Source of the DNA: Marsupella aquatica | Taxonomy: Eukaryota > Marchantiophyta | Length of the DNA stretch: 64,000 nucleotides | Assembly (NCBI GenBank): GCA_973895155.1 | Contig: OZ316895.1 | Location: 22,816,001 to 22,880,000 of the forward strand | Reading direction: 5' to 3' | In this document: positions 11,001 through 22,197 of the stretch, one piece after another | Layout of the letters: each line of letters opens with the position of its first letter | Position numbering within the stretch: position 1 is the first letter of the stretch | The notes under the pieces: model-generated | What the model was told of the DNA's origin: nothing | Database searches by the model: none | Seen by the model: the letters and a program-made list of their open reading frames with translations, nothing else | Position numbers and translations under genes: made by a program

Positions 11001-13668
11001 TCTGATACACTTGGGACACCTGGTCCACAACCGCAAAAAAATCCTCAGTTAATAACCACCAACAACCCTAACGCTCATGGGCTGCCTTGTAGAATGAGAA
11101 ATACTGAGAATTTCGACGTATACCTGTTGCAGTACTCTCAGCGTGGTCAGCTTCTCCAAGGCAGGAACATATTGCTCCAACTGAACTTCGGGAACTGGGG
11201 AAGCAGTAGACAGCTTGTCGCTCAACTTCGACAACCGCCCGAGCAAAGGTTGTGCTTTGGCAGCCAGGTCAAGGGGATGAAATTCGTTTTCAAGCAAGTT
11301 AAACAGGTCCTTCACATCTTGTGGAACGTAAGTCATTACACCCTTCGTCACCTGCAGAGAAAGTCCCCGATCAGTTCGAAAAACGGATATCCGGAGAATA
11401 GCACATACCATACCAGAGGACAACTGAAAACCAACATCCAATGCTTCACAAGGAAGCGTGGCGTATCTACACCAAGTTCCCAATCATCCAACCCAGTCAT
11501 GGCATGTGAGAACAAACAGAATTGACTCTTTACAACGTGTTTGTAATTTAGGGCACAACTGAAACATGAGCTTACCAGTTCCGAGAGAAGAGCCCCCCGA
11601 GAAAGCTGCGGAAAGACAAGAAAGACAATAAGTACTTACTCTACTGAAACGAAGCAGGGAATCAACGCAAAGCTAAAAAAAAAAGGACATGCGGCAAGTG
11701 ATCGTAGTACTCACAACTTCTCTCGCATCCCTCTTAGGGTCCAAGGTAAAACCTAACAGGTTCGCCATGCGCACGTTGCGATCTTTCTCCATCTCCAATT
11801 CAAAGTGGTGGGCTCCATGCTTTCTGTCATATGGCGTGACAGAAAGAGTTGCAAGCAAGACCGATGACGCCATCAACTGAAGGTCTTTCTGGGTGAGATT
11901 TTTATTGTAACTTTTCTGAAGGTTGTACAACTTGTACCAGGCATACGCATGAAACAAATGACTCTCCGAAACCCAGAAAATCTTCGTGAGTTTGGCATAA
12001 TATATAGCCATCATTTGTGGCTTCGGACTCTTCTTGACCATCGTCATCAGCCCGTGGATGTCTTCGATTGAACGAAAAGCTTCCTGTATATCCAAAAACC
12101 AAACGCATAAACTATCCATCATCACTCACACCAATGCAAAAAATTGATTACTAGATCCGGAAAGTTTTGAAGAAACTTCAACTCTGTTTGTTTCGAACAC
12201 AAAGTTCATTTAGAATGCATCTTACCTACTGCCCGATGTGGAATGGCAACAATCAATAAGCCGTGAGAGACAAGACAGGAAGTGAAGAAATTCATTCAAT
12301 CAGAGAATTTTTCAATTTAATACACACCTGCCATAACTCGAGCTCAGTGGCAACCTTCAGCTGCTCAAACCTGGTCTCAAGATACAGCTGCAAACTCTCA
12401 GGTTGAGAGAGATCAGGCCTGTCCCTCTGATCCCTGTATTTATTTAAGTTCGTCAGGTGGTTACGCAGGATCTCACACAACCGGCGGAACTCGGTGGTGC
12501 GCTTATATTGAAGACAGAACTGGAATGCCCTGTGAGCAGTCATGGCGTAGAGAGATTCTAGTTTGGAGTTATTTCGCAATATCTCCAACACAGTCCGATA
12601 CGTTTCCCACAAGAACTTGAACCAAGGCGTCACGAGCTCACGGTCAGATCGCTCCTTCCCTTTCTCTCCGCTGACATAGCTGAGCATCAAATCCTCCGGC
12701 CTCTTCTCGGCTTCTAGATCTTCTATGTCCAAAGTTACCTCTAGCGCCTGAGCCTGAGCTTGCTCTGCTCTCTCGCTGGAGAGCTTCAGAAAATACTTGA
12801 TGACCTCCTCCAGAGATCCGACATTCACTTGCTGGCAGACAATACGGTACTGAATGAGCCCGTCCTTGGCAAACCTGCCTTTCTTCATATCCACGCACAG
12901 CTCTACATACTTGAACATGATCCTTTCCAAAGTCTTCTGCCATGTTCTGTATCTCTTGCTGGTGATCAAATCGTGCAGCGCTTGCAGTGCAGCCTGCTTC
13001 TGCCCGACGTTCATCAACTCTGTACCCACGTAGATTTCCCACAATCATCGCATCAGTTACACCTTCCATCTCTGGATTCATATCGACATCCCGTATCTCG
13101 ATCACCGGCCCCACGAACAAGTCAAGACCATTCTCGAGTAGACCTTCACACTGAAGAAATCCTAGACAGGACAAATTTCCAGTAACGAGACACTCTCATA
13201 ACCTAGGAAACTGCCCCCATCTATAACAACCCAAAATATGACCAGATCACCAACCAAAAAGAAAAACCTTCAGCTAAACCTTCAGAGCGGGAATTTCCCA
13301 ATCATGCATGCACTCACAAACGTTCGAAAACTGCCTACATCTGATGACAGAAAATCACTAAAACATGGCGACGAAACCATCGAAACATCACCAACACAAC
13401 GAACCTAACGGATCACGACACCGAACCAGTCATGCAGTAAACTATAATGCATCGACACACTTCAGCGACAGAACCAAAGAAAGCGACGCTCTACAAACTG
13501 AAAGGGCCGAGAACACCAAACTCGCACCAAAACCTAATCGGAACAGCAGAGAAGAAGAAGAACAATGAAAAGAACACGGTTCTCACAACGCCAATCGACA
13601 GAATCACAAAATCTGCACTCACCTTCGGCACGCTTGAGCGCATTCTCGGGCTTCGCAAAGGTCGCCAT
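8038..13668 (-). CDS. EIF3A: Eukaryotic translation initiation factor 3 subunit a, 12 exons
   Basis: The large scaffold subunit of eIF3, binding the 40S ribosome and other eIF3 subunits in the cytosol. Exons: 13668-13623, 13019-12328, 12083-11715, 11605-11576 (30 nt), 11351-11124, 11019-10858, 10630-10406, 10280-10074, 9941-9729, 9488-9408, 9264-9063, 8786-8038. They total 3,204 nt, or 1,067 aa, with every junction in phase. The N-terminus [15 protein letters not shown] and the following [19 protein letters not shown] are typical of plant eIF3a. Residues about 1-520 are the helical/PCI scaffold. Residues about 550-950 are a long charged helix rich in E, K and R (for example [15 protein letters not shown]). 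The tail is Arg/Asp/Gly/Pro-rich and shorter than in many homologues. The ATG is supported by a TATA-like box about 210 bp upstream. Identity is very secure. Confidence 0.97.
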
Positions 13669-13877
13669 GGTGGAAATCTCCTTCGGCTCCGACGAGCCAC
13701 AGCGCAATCGCGCGAGTCAGATGTGTGAAGATCAGTCTAGAGCAAAGCGAGGCCTCTCCCACAGAAACCTCCTGTTCGTCCAGCAGAGTAGGAAAGACGG
13801 TAACAGGGTGATGGACGGTGAGCCTCTCCCCGTAACCCTAAACGCCGTAACCCTGAAAGCCTGAGGGAGAGTCTCTC

Positions 13878-13883
13878 TATATA
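13878..13883 (-). promoter_or_regulatory. Probable TATA box of eIF3A
   Basis: On the minus strand the sequence reads gtatatagagag, a TATATAG-type box 210 bp upstream of the eIF3A ATG. A start site about 30 bp downstream would give a leader of roughly 180 nt. Position and composition fit; there is no direct evidence of use. Confidence 0.45.
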
Positions 13884-13899
13884 CTCCAACCAAAATACT

Positions 13900-15042
13900 C
13901 TACTTATGGTTTTATAAACGTGCCCAGATGCGCGTAGACGATTGAAGAGCTTGTTGTGGCACTATTTCTCAGATCTCACATTTTCTCCTTATTGTCTGAG
14001 CTTCACTTCGGCATTGTGATGGGCCCAGAAGGTGTTCTGTGAACAGGCTGTCGAACTGGTATGAATTCTAAATATTTTGAGCTTATTGTAACCACATAGC
14101 CTTGGTCACGGGCCTGGGTTTTTTATTTACACTCTATGTGCATTGTTTGCAAGAGTGATGTCCAGATTGAAAGGCAATCTTGGAGAGGTAGGGAGACATG
14201 GCTTTCTAAAGCATATCAATTGTGGCAATTTCTTCTCCACCCAGAGGAAAAGGCTGCCCCCACTTCTCTAGTCAATTGCCCCTCTCAGCTTCACTATTAG
14301 AAATGGAAGAGTCGACAACAGCTTCATGAGAAGTTTTGCAAGTCTGAGCCAATGGATGATGGGAAGACTGATGGAACTCTATGTAGGTTTTCCAGTGGAG
14401 ACTTGGCCTTGTGCCTCTTTGTACCCGTTTGGGCTGGTCCTGGTTTTATTGACTTGCATCTCTCCACATTTTCCCAAAAAACAAAAGATGGGAAGACTGA
14501 TATCATAGCACACACACCAAAACAAAACAAAACAAAACAAAAACCACCACCACCAAAAATGATTGGTTCCACTCACTCTTTTCAACTACTTGAAATAAAT
14601 CCCGCTCCTAAAGCTTTGTGTGCAACAATCACACAAAGTTCTGACATAAACAAGGGCCCTCTAGTGCTCCAAATTCGGCTTGACTACACTAGGTTCCCTT
14701 CAAGTAGTGCTTACAAAGTATGCAGATCTAAAATAATACACTTATTGAATTCTTTTGAAAGCGTTTGTTGTCAGTTTCCGTTGCACTTTTCTTCCGCAGA
14801 TATGGTAGTAGGTTTGGACTTGCAATAATCTATCAATGTTGAAGCTCTAAAATTTCCATTCAATTGTCTGCCTCTTATTCCAATTCAAGCTTAACAAAGT
14901 CATACTTTGAACACTGCATTTAGATGCAAATGGTAGAGTGTAAGGGCATGGGCGACTAGTAAGACTAGAAGATGTAGCTCTATTTTCTCAATCTTGGATA
15001 TTTTGTGACTCTTGCCCTTGCAATCTCCACATGCATGTCTCT
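13900..15042. other. Intergenic region, no gene seen
   Basis: This is AT-rich sequence upstream of eIF3A. It has an imperfect aaaac simple repeat (about 14518-14550) on the + strand and no frame with coding character. Proximal promoter elements of eIF3A may lie in its first few hundred bases. Confidence 0.4.
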
Positions 15043-15333
15043 CCATCATCTGTGCAGAAAATTGGTCAGTAGAGTAGTAGCCATGAAAGTAATGTTGAGC
15101 TTTGGCTTAACAAAGTTAAATAGTTTCATTAGCCTCTGCCACTTTTGCTTCATCCCACCAATAACCCAGTCCACTTGTACCCAACGTGCATTTTGTTGAA
15201 GAAATTCACCATGCTCTGATGTTACCCGTAGGTAAGCCCTGATTCCAACCTTGCTGAATCTTCTCATCGCAAACTTCTCCATGCTGGTGTACCCTTGGTC
15301 AAGTAAAGTTAGAGCATCCTGGCTGGTTTGCAA
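15043..15333 (-). pseudogene. DDE (PIF/Harbinger-like) transposase C-terminal relic
   Basis: An open frame of about 95 codons reads LLDQGYTSMEKF, then NARWVQVDWVIGGMKQKWQRL, ending KLNITFMATTLLTNFLHR. The spacing and residues resemble the C-terminal end of plant DDE_Tnp_4/Harbinger transposases, where a W-x-IGG-K-x-KW-RLM block is followed by LTNFLHRR. No upstream catalytic region or start codon context is recognisable, so it is a fragment. The VEW acidic position appears as VDW. Family assignment is by memory of motifs and is moderate. Confidence 0.5.
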
Positions 15334-16094
15334 ATAGATGTAGCATTGAACGCCAAAGTAGTTGAAAGCCCATTTTACACAAACTCTCTATGCCTTATGG
15401 AGATTTTTCAGTTAACTTCTCAAAGAAGGGCAATTCATGATCAAAGTTTGTTGTTCATTGGGTACTAGGTAGAGTGAAGCCATATGCCATCATTTCCATG
15501 GTAACATAATCTCATTTATATGTGGGCTTCTTGTGAGTAGGGATGGAGTCTAGCTACTATGGGGAACCCTTATGTGTATATACATGTGTATTGGGCTAGT
15601 TTGAACATTGTAGGCATCGATAAGCACTTCCGCCTTGGAACCCAAATGAGTAGAGGGTGTTGGTTTGAGGGCCTCTCAATAGACCCCCGTTTGTGAACCT
15701 CCTATGTGATTCACTCGAGAGCTTTACCAAACTTTTCAATTTTCTGCCTAGTTTCTTTTTAGTTGGGTTTTAGTTTATTCTACTTGGAGGGGTTTTTGCC
15801 CAAAAAGCCCATGAGGGGTGTGTCTCCTCTGCTGGCACCTATGTTCTATTGCCACTCTGATACACGTTTGCAATCAAATGTTTTTGGTCATGGGCCTACA
15901 TTAGTATTGTTGTACCAATCGATCAGATGCCATTAAAGCCAGTCAGCAATTTCGACAAAAAGTGACGATCCATCCATCCATCCAATCCAAGCTACTATAA
16001 ACAGAAAACTTAATCTTGCATGTCCATATGAGATTGGGCGAGACTCAGTGTCGCAACCCCTCGTCACGAGGCCGTCTGAATGAATTGAGGGGAG

Positions 16095-16150
16095 GAGTCG
16101 TATGGCAGCGCAAGGATTCGAACCCGCGACCTCGAAAGCTCTGTGCTACA
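16095..16150 (-). repeat. tRNA-derived SINE-like B-box motif
   Basis: On the minus strand gcgggttcgaatcc matches the Pol III internal B box (GGTTCGANTCC). The flanks do not fold into a tRNA: the 3' part ends gcgctgcca, but no ggcagcg partner lies about 70 nt upstream. It is either a fragment of a tRNA-derived SINE or chance. Confidence 0.35.
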
Positions 16151-16513
16151 AGGAAATAGCAGAACCCGTCCAGACACTTGGTAGGGTACAGAAAATCCTC
16201 CACGTCAGAAGCAACCCAATCAGCCGGGGTTCGAAACTGGTAGACGACCGCGGGGCCAATGAGGAGACTCTGAAACTTGTCGTAGGGTTTTAGGTCGAGA
16301 TAGATCTACTGTAGAGGGAAGGTGGAATAGGAACAGTCTGTTTCGGAGGCTTGCCGTTCGTCGACGCAAACCGGACCGTCTCGGATTCGTTCCGTCTGAG
16401 AGCTGTGTTAGACACGTTTGTTGCCGCCGCAGACGGTTCTAATCGTGTTTTCGTTGTACTTCCTGCGATTTCCTTCAGAACACGACTGATAGACGAATCG
16501 AGAAAGGGCCCAA

Positions 16514-16596
16514 GATGACTAGTGTGCAGTTGTCAGCTCAAGAGGAGGAACGTGAAATCCACGGAGAGGGATATGAAATTGGTGTCACTGTGGTGT
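16514..16596 (+). other. Possible 5' exon of the tafazzin-type gene
   Basis: An ATG at 16514 opens 27 codons (beginning MTSVQLSAQEEERE) up to a good donor, GT|GTAAGT. A strong pyrimidine-rich acceptor (ccttcttcag) follows at about 17790. Spliced there, the first frame hits a stop within a few codons and would act as an upstream ORF. Spliced at a weaker acceptor before 17869, it would join in frame to the main protein. cDNA would decide. Confidence 0.35.
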
Positions 16597-17869
16597 AAGT
16601 AGCTCTTGATGGATTATTTTGGTGTAGTGTAGTGCGATCGGAAGGAAGGATGGAAGAGTGGATGAGGGAGAGTAGAGGAGCAAAGCACTGAGATTAGTGT
16701 TGTTTGCTGAGGTTTTTGGAGTTGGAGGAGGTCTGTTCTGGCTTCTGGTCTGCGCGGCTTATCAAATCAAGAGGATTCATCAAAGGAAGTGAGGTAATGA
16801 TCCAGACCTCTGGACCCGGCAGCCAGAGAAGAGTATGCTGTTCCAGGAAATTGTATGATTGTACTCATTTTGGGGAGCCACGATGTGATTATCTGACAGA
16901 AAGCACCAGATATAGGCTCTGGGAAGTATATGGGGGCAGATCCAGTGCGGAGATTATACTTTGTGCATCCAGGTTACAGGCCTTCATCTCAATTGGCTAA
17001 GTTTTCTGAGCGAAAATTGTGATGTTTGTTTTCTGAGTTCTTGGAATCGTAAATGTTGCCTTGGATGACTTCCGGACCTCTTGAATCCTTCATTTTGAAC
17101 CAATATGGTACGTTTTGTCCTTGGACCTATATTTCTCCGGCCGATCACATGTATTCTTAATCAGAGTATTTATCTTTTCGGGGCTACTGGCACTGATTTT
17201 GCACATAAGAGATCATAGGCTTACAGTGACACAGATGCTTAGTGACACAGATGCTTACCAATCAGTTTGATTTCTTTTTGGAGTTTTTTTCGGGGGTTTT
17301 GGACATGAGTGGAGACGAAGCTTTTAGTGTCTTAAGGATGTGGAAACAGTCTTGCTTACTGTTGCGAAGTGAAGTTTCTGGGTTCTCTCGTCGGACTGGG
17401 ACATACTATTGACAACTGGGAGCTCCTTTGTTCGTAAACGATATGATGAAAAGTAGGTGACTTTTAGATCTGGACGAATGCAGACAGATTACCAAATTTT
17501 TACTCACGATTATTGACATTCATGGCCGTTGAGGGGAAAAAATGAACGAAGGCTAAAAATATGTCTTGGAGTTGTAGTTTTGGTGAGTTGACATTATCAG
17601 GATCTACTCAACTAAATGGCCGTTTCTATACTTTGGTTGATTCTGATGCAGTTTGCGGAGATAGTGATCTCCTGAATGACAGTAATTGTAGCAGAGTTTA
17701 ATGGCACCATTTGCAGGTCCCTATAGAACTGATAATCACTCTGGAGTTGGACTTTCTTTTCTGAAGTTTTGCTTTTTGCCTTCTTCAGAGCCGAAGACTG
17801 GAAGTGACAATTAGGGCCAGTAGGTGACAATGGGCGCGGTGGAGGGGGAAATCCAAAGAATGGTGCAGG

Positions 17870-20800
17870 ATGACGTCCGAATTGACAATTAGGGCAAGCA
17901 GGGAGGTTCTGATGGGTTTGGAGGACCAAGGGGGAGTAGAGCGGCTGCAGCAGAAATTTCAGTTTTCGCAATGGAGAGCGAACATGGCAGCAACGAAAGA
18001 GAGGCTGAGGGAGAGGTTTCGGGTGGCATCAGTGCCACAGCGTTTTCTGCGACAGTCCCAGAGGCTTCAGCCAGGAGGAGGGGTCGGTTTGCGGGGGGCC
18101 ACCGCCACCGGTCTAGTGGTCGCTCGTGTGTTTCAGGGGAACATTGTCTTGGCTCGCATGGCCCGGAGCATGGCTAGAAACGAGTGGCAGAAGCGGATGG
18201 GCAAATTTGGCGAGTTCTTGCCCACGTTTCGGACCTTTGCGGCTTCAGTGACCGTCGGATCTGCTGCAGCGTTTTCAGAGCCTGCTCAAGCTGAGGCGCT
18301 AGAATTGCCATCTGCCTCATATCATCTTGCAAATTCGGAGGTGTCAATTACCCTAAAGCGACAGAGGTCGGGGCAATCAGGTTAGTGAATGATATTATGT
18401 TCGGATGAATGAATAATTTTTATGGTGAAGCCTCTGGAGTTAGCACCCTTGGGGAAGTTCGTTAGTAGCCAATGATTATCATTGCAAATGGGGAGGGACA
18501 GAAGTTTCATTCTCTCTGCACCTACCAACAGAGGAGTCACTTAGCTAGAGAGTCAGGCCTCCGGGTTTTCTGGAGCTATTTACGAGCTCTTCAAGTCGGT
18601 GAATCACCACACTGGAAGCTTTGCAGAACTGATTACTATTGCATTTATGAGTGAGAGAGAGACTACATGACTGTTAGCGGACTCTGATTGCCACTTTCTT
18701 AATGATGTATTTCAGCAATGATATTGTCGGGTGATCAGCCTTCTACCGAGACAGAAGAAATTGGACTCTTCCGAGACGATTCTGCATTTTTGAAAATGAT
18801 GCAGGCGGTCGCGATTCCTCTCATAGGAAACGCTTGTCATATTTTCATGCACGGCCTTAATTCTACAGAGGTGAATTTCTTCTCCATGCCTACCAGGTGG
18901 CATCTGTGTTACTGCCCTTTCAAAGTTCATCCAACGTTTTTTCTGAACTCCCGGTTCCCGATAGTCCATAAGATGATTATCCCTCTCTACATTTTCAATT
19001 GAGGACACAATTGAAATCGTATATCTTCCACTTCAATGCTCCTAGATTCTTCATAACTCTTCTCGGAACTCAATCCATCTCAACTGGCATGATTATTGCT
19101 GTAGTTTTTGAAGACTGAGGTTCATCAATGATAACTTATCCCAGGCACAACATAGCACTGCAAGTTTTGGTTTGATCCATTATTATGTGTAGGTTTATGG
19201 CGCCGAGAAAATGCAAGAAGCGGTATTTAATCGACCTCCCGGCCAGCCCCTGATTACCGTGAGTCCTGCAATACCTTTAATTTGAGAAGTGTAGTTGACA
19301 ACCACGGTCATTGGCTTATTTGCTGCTTTGGTGCTGACTGTCTTGGGATTGAAACCTTAGTGGGACTATATTGGTGGAATTTACTTGCAGGTCAGTAACC
19401 ATACAGCAGCTGTGGATGATCCATTTGTGATATCTTCAGTGCTACCGCCATATAAGCTACTGAACGCAAGTAACTTGAGATGGACGCTATGTGCCACGGA
19501 GAAATGCTTCTCCAGTCCTGCCATTTCCGCGTTCTTCCGCAGTGTGAAAGTGCTTCCACTCACTCAGGGACACGGGGTTTTCCAAGAGGTAGAGGACAGT
19601 ACTTTTTGCATTTCAGTGGGCTGGGAAATCAAGTTTCTTGTTTTACCTGCACACACGACTTCCCAGATCTACCTGAATTTTATTGACAAATAAATTCCAC
19701 GGGTGAGCTCCATCGAACAGCGTCATTCGAGGAAGATCGCTCGTATCACCTCCTGCACCCTGAAGTGTAATCTGATATTTTTGGATAATTGACGCGTATT
19801 TGCTTCTTCAGGGCATGGAAGTGGCGCTCACGAAATTGAATCGTGGTGAATGGGTGCACATTTTTCCGGAGGGTAGTCGTTCTCGCGATGGAAGTCTTCA
19901 GCTTTTCAAAAGGGGAGTGGGCAGGTAGATTCCCCGAACAACCTTTCTAGCATGGATCTCTTCGATCTTTATGGTATCTTTGACTAGTTGATCTCTCAGA
20001 GGCTCATGGGTAGTTGGAAGAAGTCCCAACACACTTATGAGGCTGGATAATTGGAAACCAGTGCTCAAGGTGACAGTCTGGTCGTTCTAAAGTTGTGAAT
20101 TTTGATATTGGTAGAGCTACAAAGAGTTCCTGTGTAAACTTCATTGCCGCGCTTTTACAAGTGACAGAGGAGTCTCGTAGATATTGTAATATTGTCCCTT
20201 TACTGCAATTGGAATGTGTATTTCAATCACGGCATTTGGCAATCTGTCATGTAGGCTTGTTCTTGATGCGGACAATCTACCTCTTGTGGTACCATTCATC
20301 CACAAAGGCATGAATGACGTGATGCCTATCGGACAAAAAATGTTTTCGGCTGGAAAAAAGGTAAAAGATGAAGGACATTACTTTGTAGTTAAGAAATATG
20401 TCAATCGCATATCAATCAATGTCGATGCCAGTGGTTGTGCTTTCTATACATTCTGTACAATTGTTCTCGCTTGTGCTGCTATATGGCATGATTATGTCAC
20501 GTTCCTTATTGTCAGTACACGATTATGCTTAATTAGGTTCGGATGTTTGGTGCAGGTCACTGTTCTCGTAGGTGATCCTATCTATGTTGATGACCTTGTC
20601 AAGAAACACTTGGAAGAAGGGTTATCGAAGGCTGTTCTATATGATGCCATTGCTTTGCGAGTTGAAGCCACAATGTGGAGGATGAAGAAGGAGCTCGATG
20701 ATCTTATTGCGCAAAGTAACCAACTGGCTAGCGAGAAAGCCTGTATGAGGGTGGAGATGGCCGAGAAGGTACAGGGAATCTGGCAGTATGCAGATTGGGA

Positions 20801-21164
20801 GGCACAGGGCTTTCTTGTTGATGACGTTAGCACTAGAGCTAAATCGGTGATTGCTTCAAATCATGTGAGTGAAGACGATTGTAGGTTGACTCGTGAGAGT
20901 TCAATCAGTGCTCAAGATTTGAGTGCTGGTAGACTGGACAGTCCGCCATATCCCGGTGATGGTGGTGAATTGCGTTTGACAGATATTTACAGTGGGGCAT
21001 TGAATAGAATTCAGTCCGGGGTAGACCCGTCCATGTTCATGGGATTTGCAGCCAGGGGTCTGGTGGCAAGTCGGGCTAAGCTGGATGATGGGCTGGAAAG
21101 TTTGAGTCGGAGATACTGGAGACAGATGTCTGCCCTTGAAAGCACTGCTTGGCACACCTGCTAG
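17870..21164 (+). CDS. TAZ: Tafazzin-type phospholipid acyltransferase, 7 exons
   Basis: A PlsC/LPLAT-family acyltransferase related to plant tafazzin (lysophospholipid or N-acyl-PE/cardiolipin remodelling, membrane-bound). Exons: 17870-18380, 18716-18870, 19193-19258, 19391-19588, 19812-19924, 20255-20360, 20556-21164; 1,758 nt, 585 aa, all in phase. The second exon carries LKMMQAVAIPLIGNACHIF, as in plant tafazzins. Motif I is HTAAVDDP (H248, D253). Motif III is FPEGSRSRDG (328-337). Then RGVGRLVLDAD, VPFIHKGMNDVMP and VTVLVGDPI. The C-terminus has a helical, charged stretch and MGFAARGLV. The start at 17870 could also be 17912 (MGLEDQGG). The basic N-terminus with RLRERFRVA may serve targeting. 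An upstream out-of-frame ATG at 17828 could form a short uORF. Confidence 0.9.
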
Positions 21165-21538
21165 GTATGGACAGGCAAGGTAGTGAGGGCACTGAATGTA
21201 TATAGAGAGGGTAGTGCTGCTCACCTACTGTGGCATGCTTGAACCTACCAGTTTTGACACGAAGGTATATGAGGTTAGGCTATCCACAGTTGGTACGGTA
21301 GGTCAATGGAGTCCACCTCTGAGTTAGAATTTGGAAAATCCAACATGTCATGGATCCAGAGCTTCACTTTGTGAACCAGTCTACTGAAATACAAGATGAC
21401 TGCAGTGGGCGATTTAAATCCTAGAAGGGGCATGCATTCGCTCACCTTGAGTTGTCCTGGGTTTTTTGCCTGATCATGTTAATGTGTATCCTATTTTGTT
21501 TCTGCCTAAACAAATTTTGTGATCACTCAGTTTCCCTA
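21165..21538 (+). other. 3' flank of the tafazzin gene
   Basis: This is non-coding sequence directly after the stop and is probably the 3' UTR. No clear polyadenylation signal is assigned and no gene is seen. Confidence 0.4.
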
Positions 21539-21546
21539 AATGTCTC

Positions 21547-21837
21547 CTCGGGGGTCTCACTATATGGGGACCTCCCCATCGTCTGCGACGTTTTTAGGGC
21601 TCGGACCCCCTAAAATGTAAGAAAAACAATTATTTTTTAACCCTTATAAAGTTGGAATATTTTTGGAATATTCTAAAAACCAAATTAAAAAGACCTTAAT
21701 GTTAAGTTTTAAAATTGAATTTGAAAGACCCTATTGTTCTTCTACAAAAATTCTTAAGTCTTCTCTTAAAACCAATAAAATGACCATATTCTTCGTCGCA
21801 CGTGATATGTCATTTTTGTGGAAGTGAAACCCCCGAG
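21547..21837. mobile_element. hAT-like MITE, 291 bp, with 8-bp TSD
   Basis: The ends are inverted: the left starts CTCGGGGGTCTCACT and the right, reverse-complemented, CTCGGGGGTTTCACT (one mismatch in 15). Flanks are aatgtctc (21539-21546) and aatgactc (21838-21845), an 8-bp target-site duplication with one difference. Subterminal motifs cgtctgcgacg and cacgtgcgacg are inverted relative to each other. The interior is AT-rich with no coding frame. Size, TIR and 8-bp TSD fit a non-autonomous hAT element of the same family as 38944-39230. Confidence 0.8.
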
Positions 21838-21909
21838 AATGACTCCAAAAGTGCTACCCTGTACCACCTTAAAAATGAGACTCTGACCATATTCCACAAA
21901 ATGTTCAGT

Positions 21910-21973
21910 CGCTCATACCATCAAGACTTTCATATGAGAGAGAGAGAGACTCATACCATCAAGACTTTCATAT

Positions 21974-22005
<32 letters not shown>

Positions 22006-22010
22006 TCAAA
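21910..22010. repeat. Duplicated segment with GA and TA microsatellites
   Basis: The segment ctcataccatcaagactttc occurs twice (21911 on and 21951 on), each followed by an AG-rich tract; the second has (AT)n then (AG)n. It reads as a simple slippage duplication. Confidence 0.7.
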
Positions 22011-22077
22011 CTATGCATTTAACATATACATCACACCCCAGGTCCAAATGTTACCTTGCTACTCAACATCAATATAC

Positions 22078-22197
22078 CCATACATATCGTTTGCATATAC
22101 ACATATTCATGCACATGTACATACTCATCCTTTTCCATATATCACCCATACATATTGTTTGCATATACACATATTCATGCACATGTACATACTCTGG
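22078..22197. repeat. 68-bp tandem duplication
   Basis: The unit starting ccatacatat, which includes gcatatacacatattcatg, occurs at 22078 and 22146. Overlapping short frames here simply repeat the same peptide and are not genes. Confidence 0.8.

Noticed and set aside
12644-13185. Frames on both strands overlapping eIF3A exon 2
   Set aside because: They are frame shadows of a strongly conserved exon and change character at its splice sites.
15046-15333. An intact transposase gene
   Set aside because: Only the C-terminal portion is readable and no terminal inverted repeats are seen around it.
16095-16170. A tRNA gene on the minus strand
   Set aside because: Only the T-loop/B-box-like part fits. 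The acceptor stem has no partner and no anticodon arm can be drawn.
20214-20555. Continuous open frame joining the last two tafazzin exons without an intron
   Set aside because: The stretch after FSAGKK has a good donor (GTAAAAG) and a tgcag acceptor at 20555; reading through adds about 65 residues absent from homologues, while splicing restores GKKVTVLVGDP.
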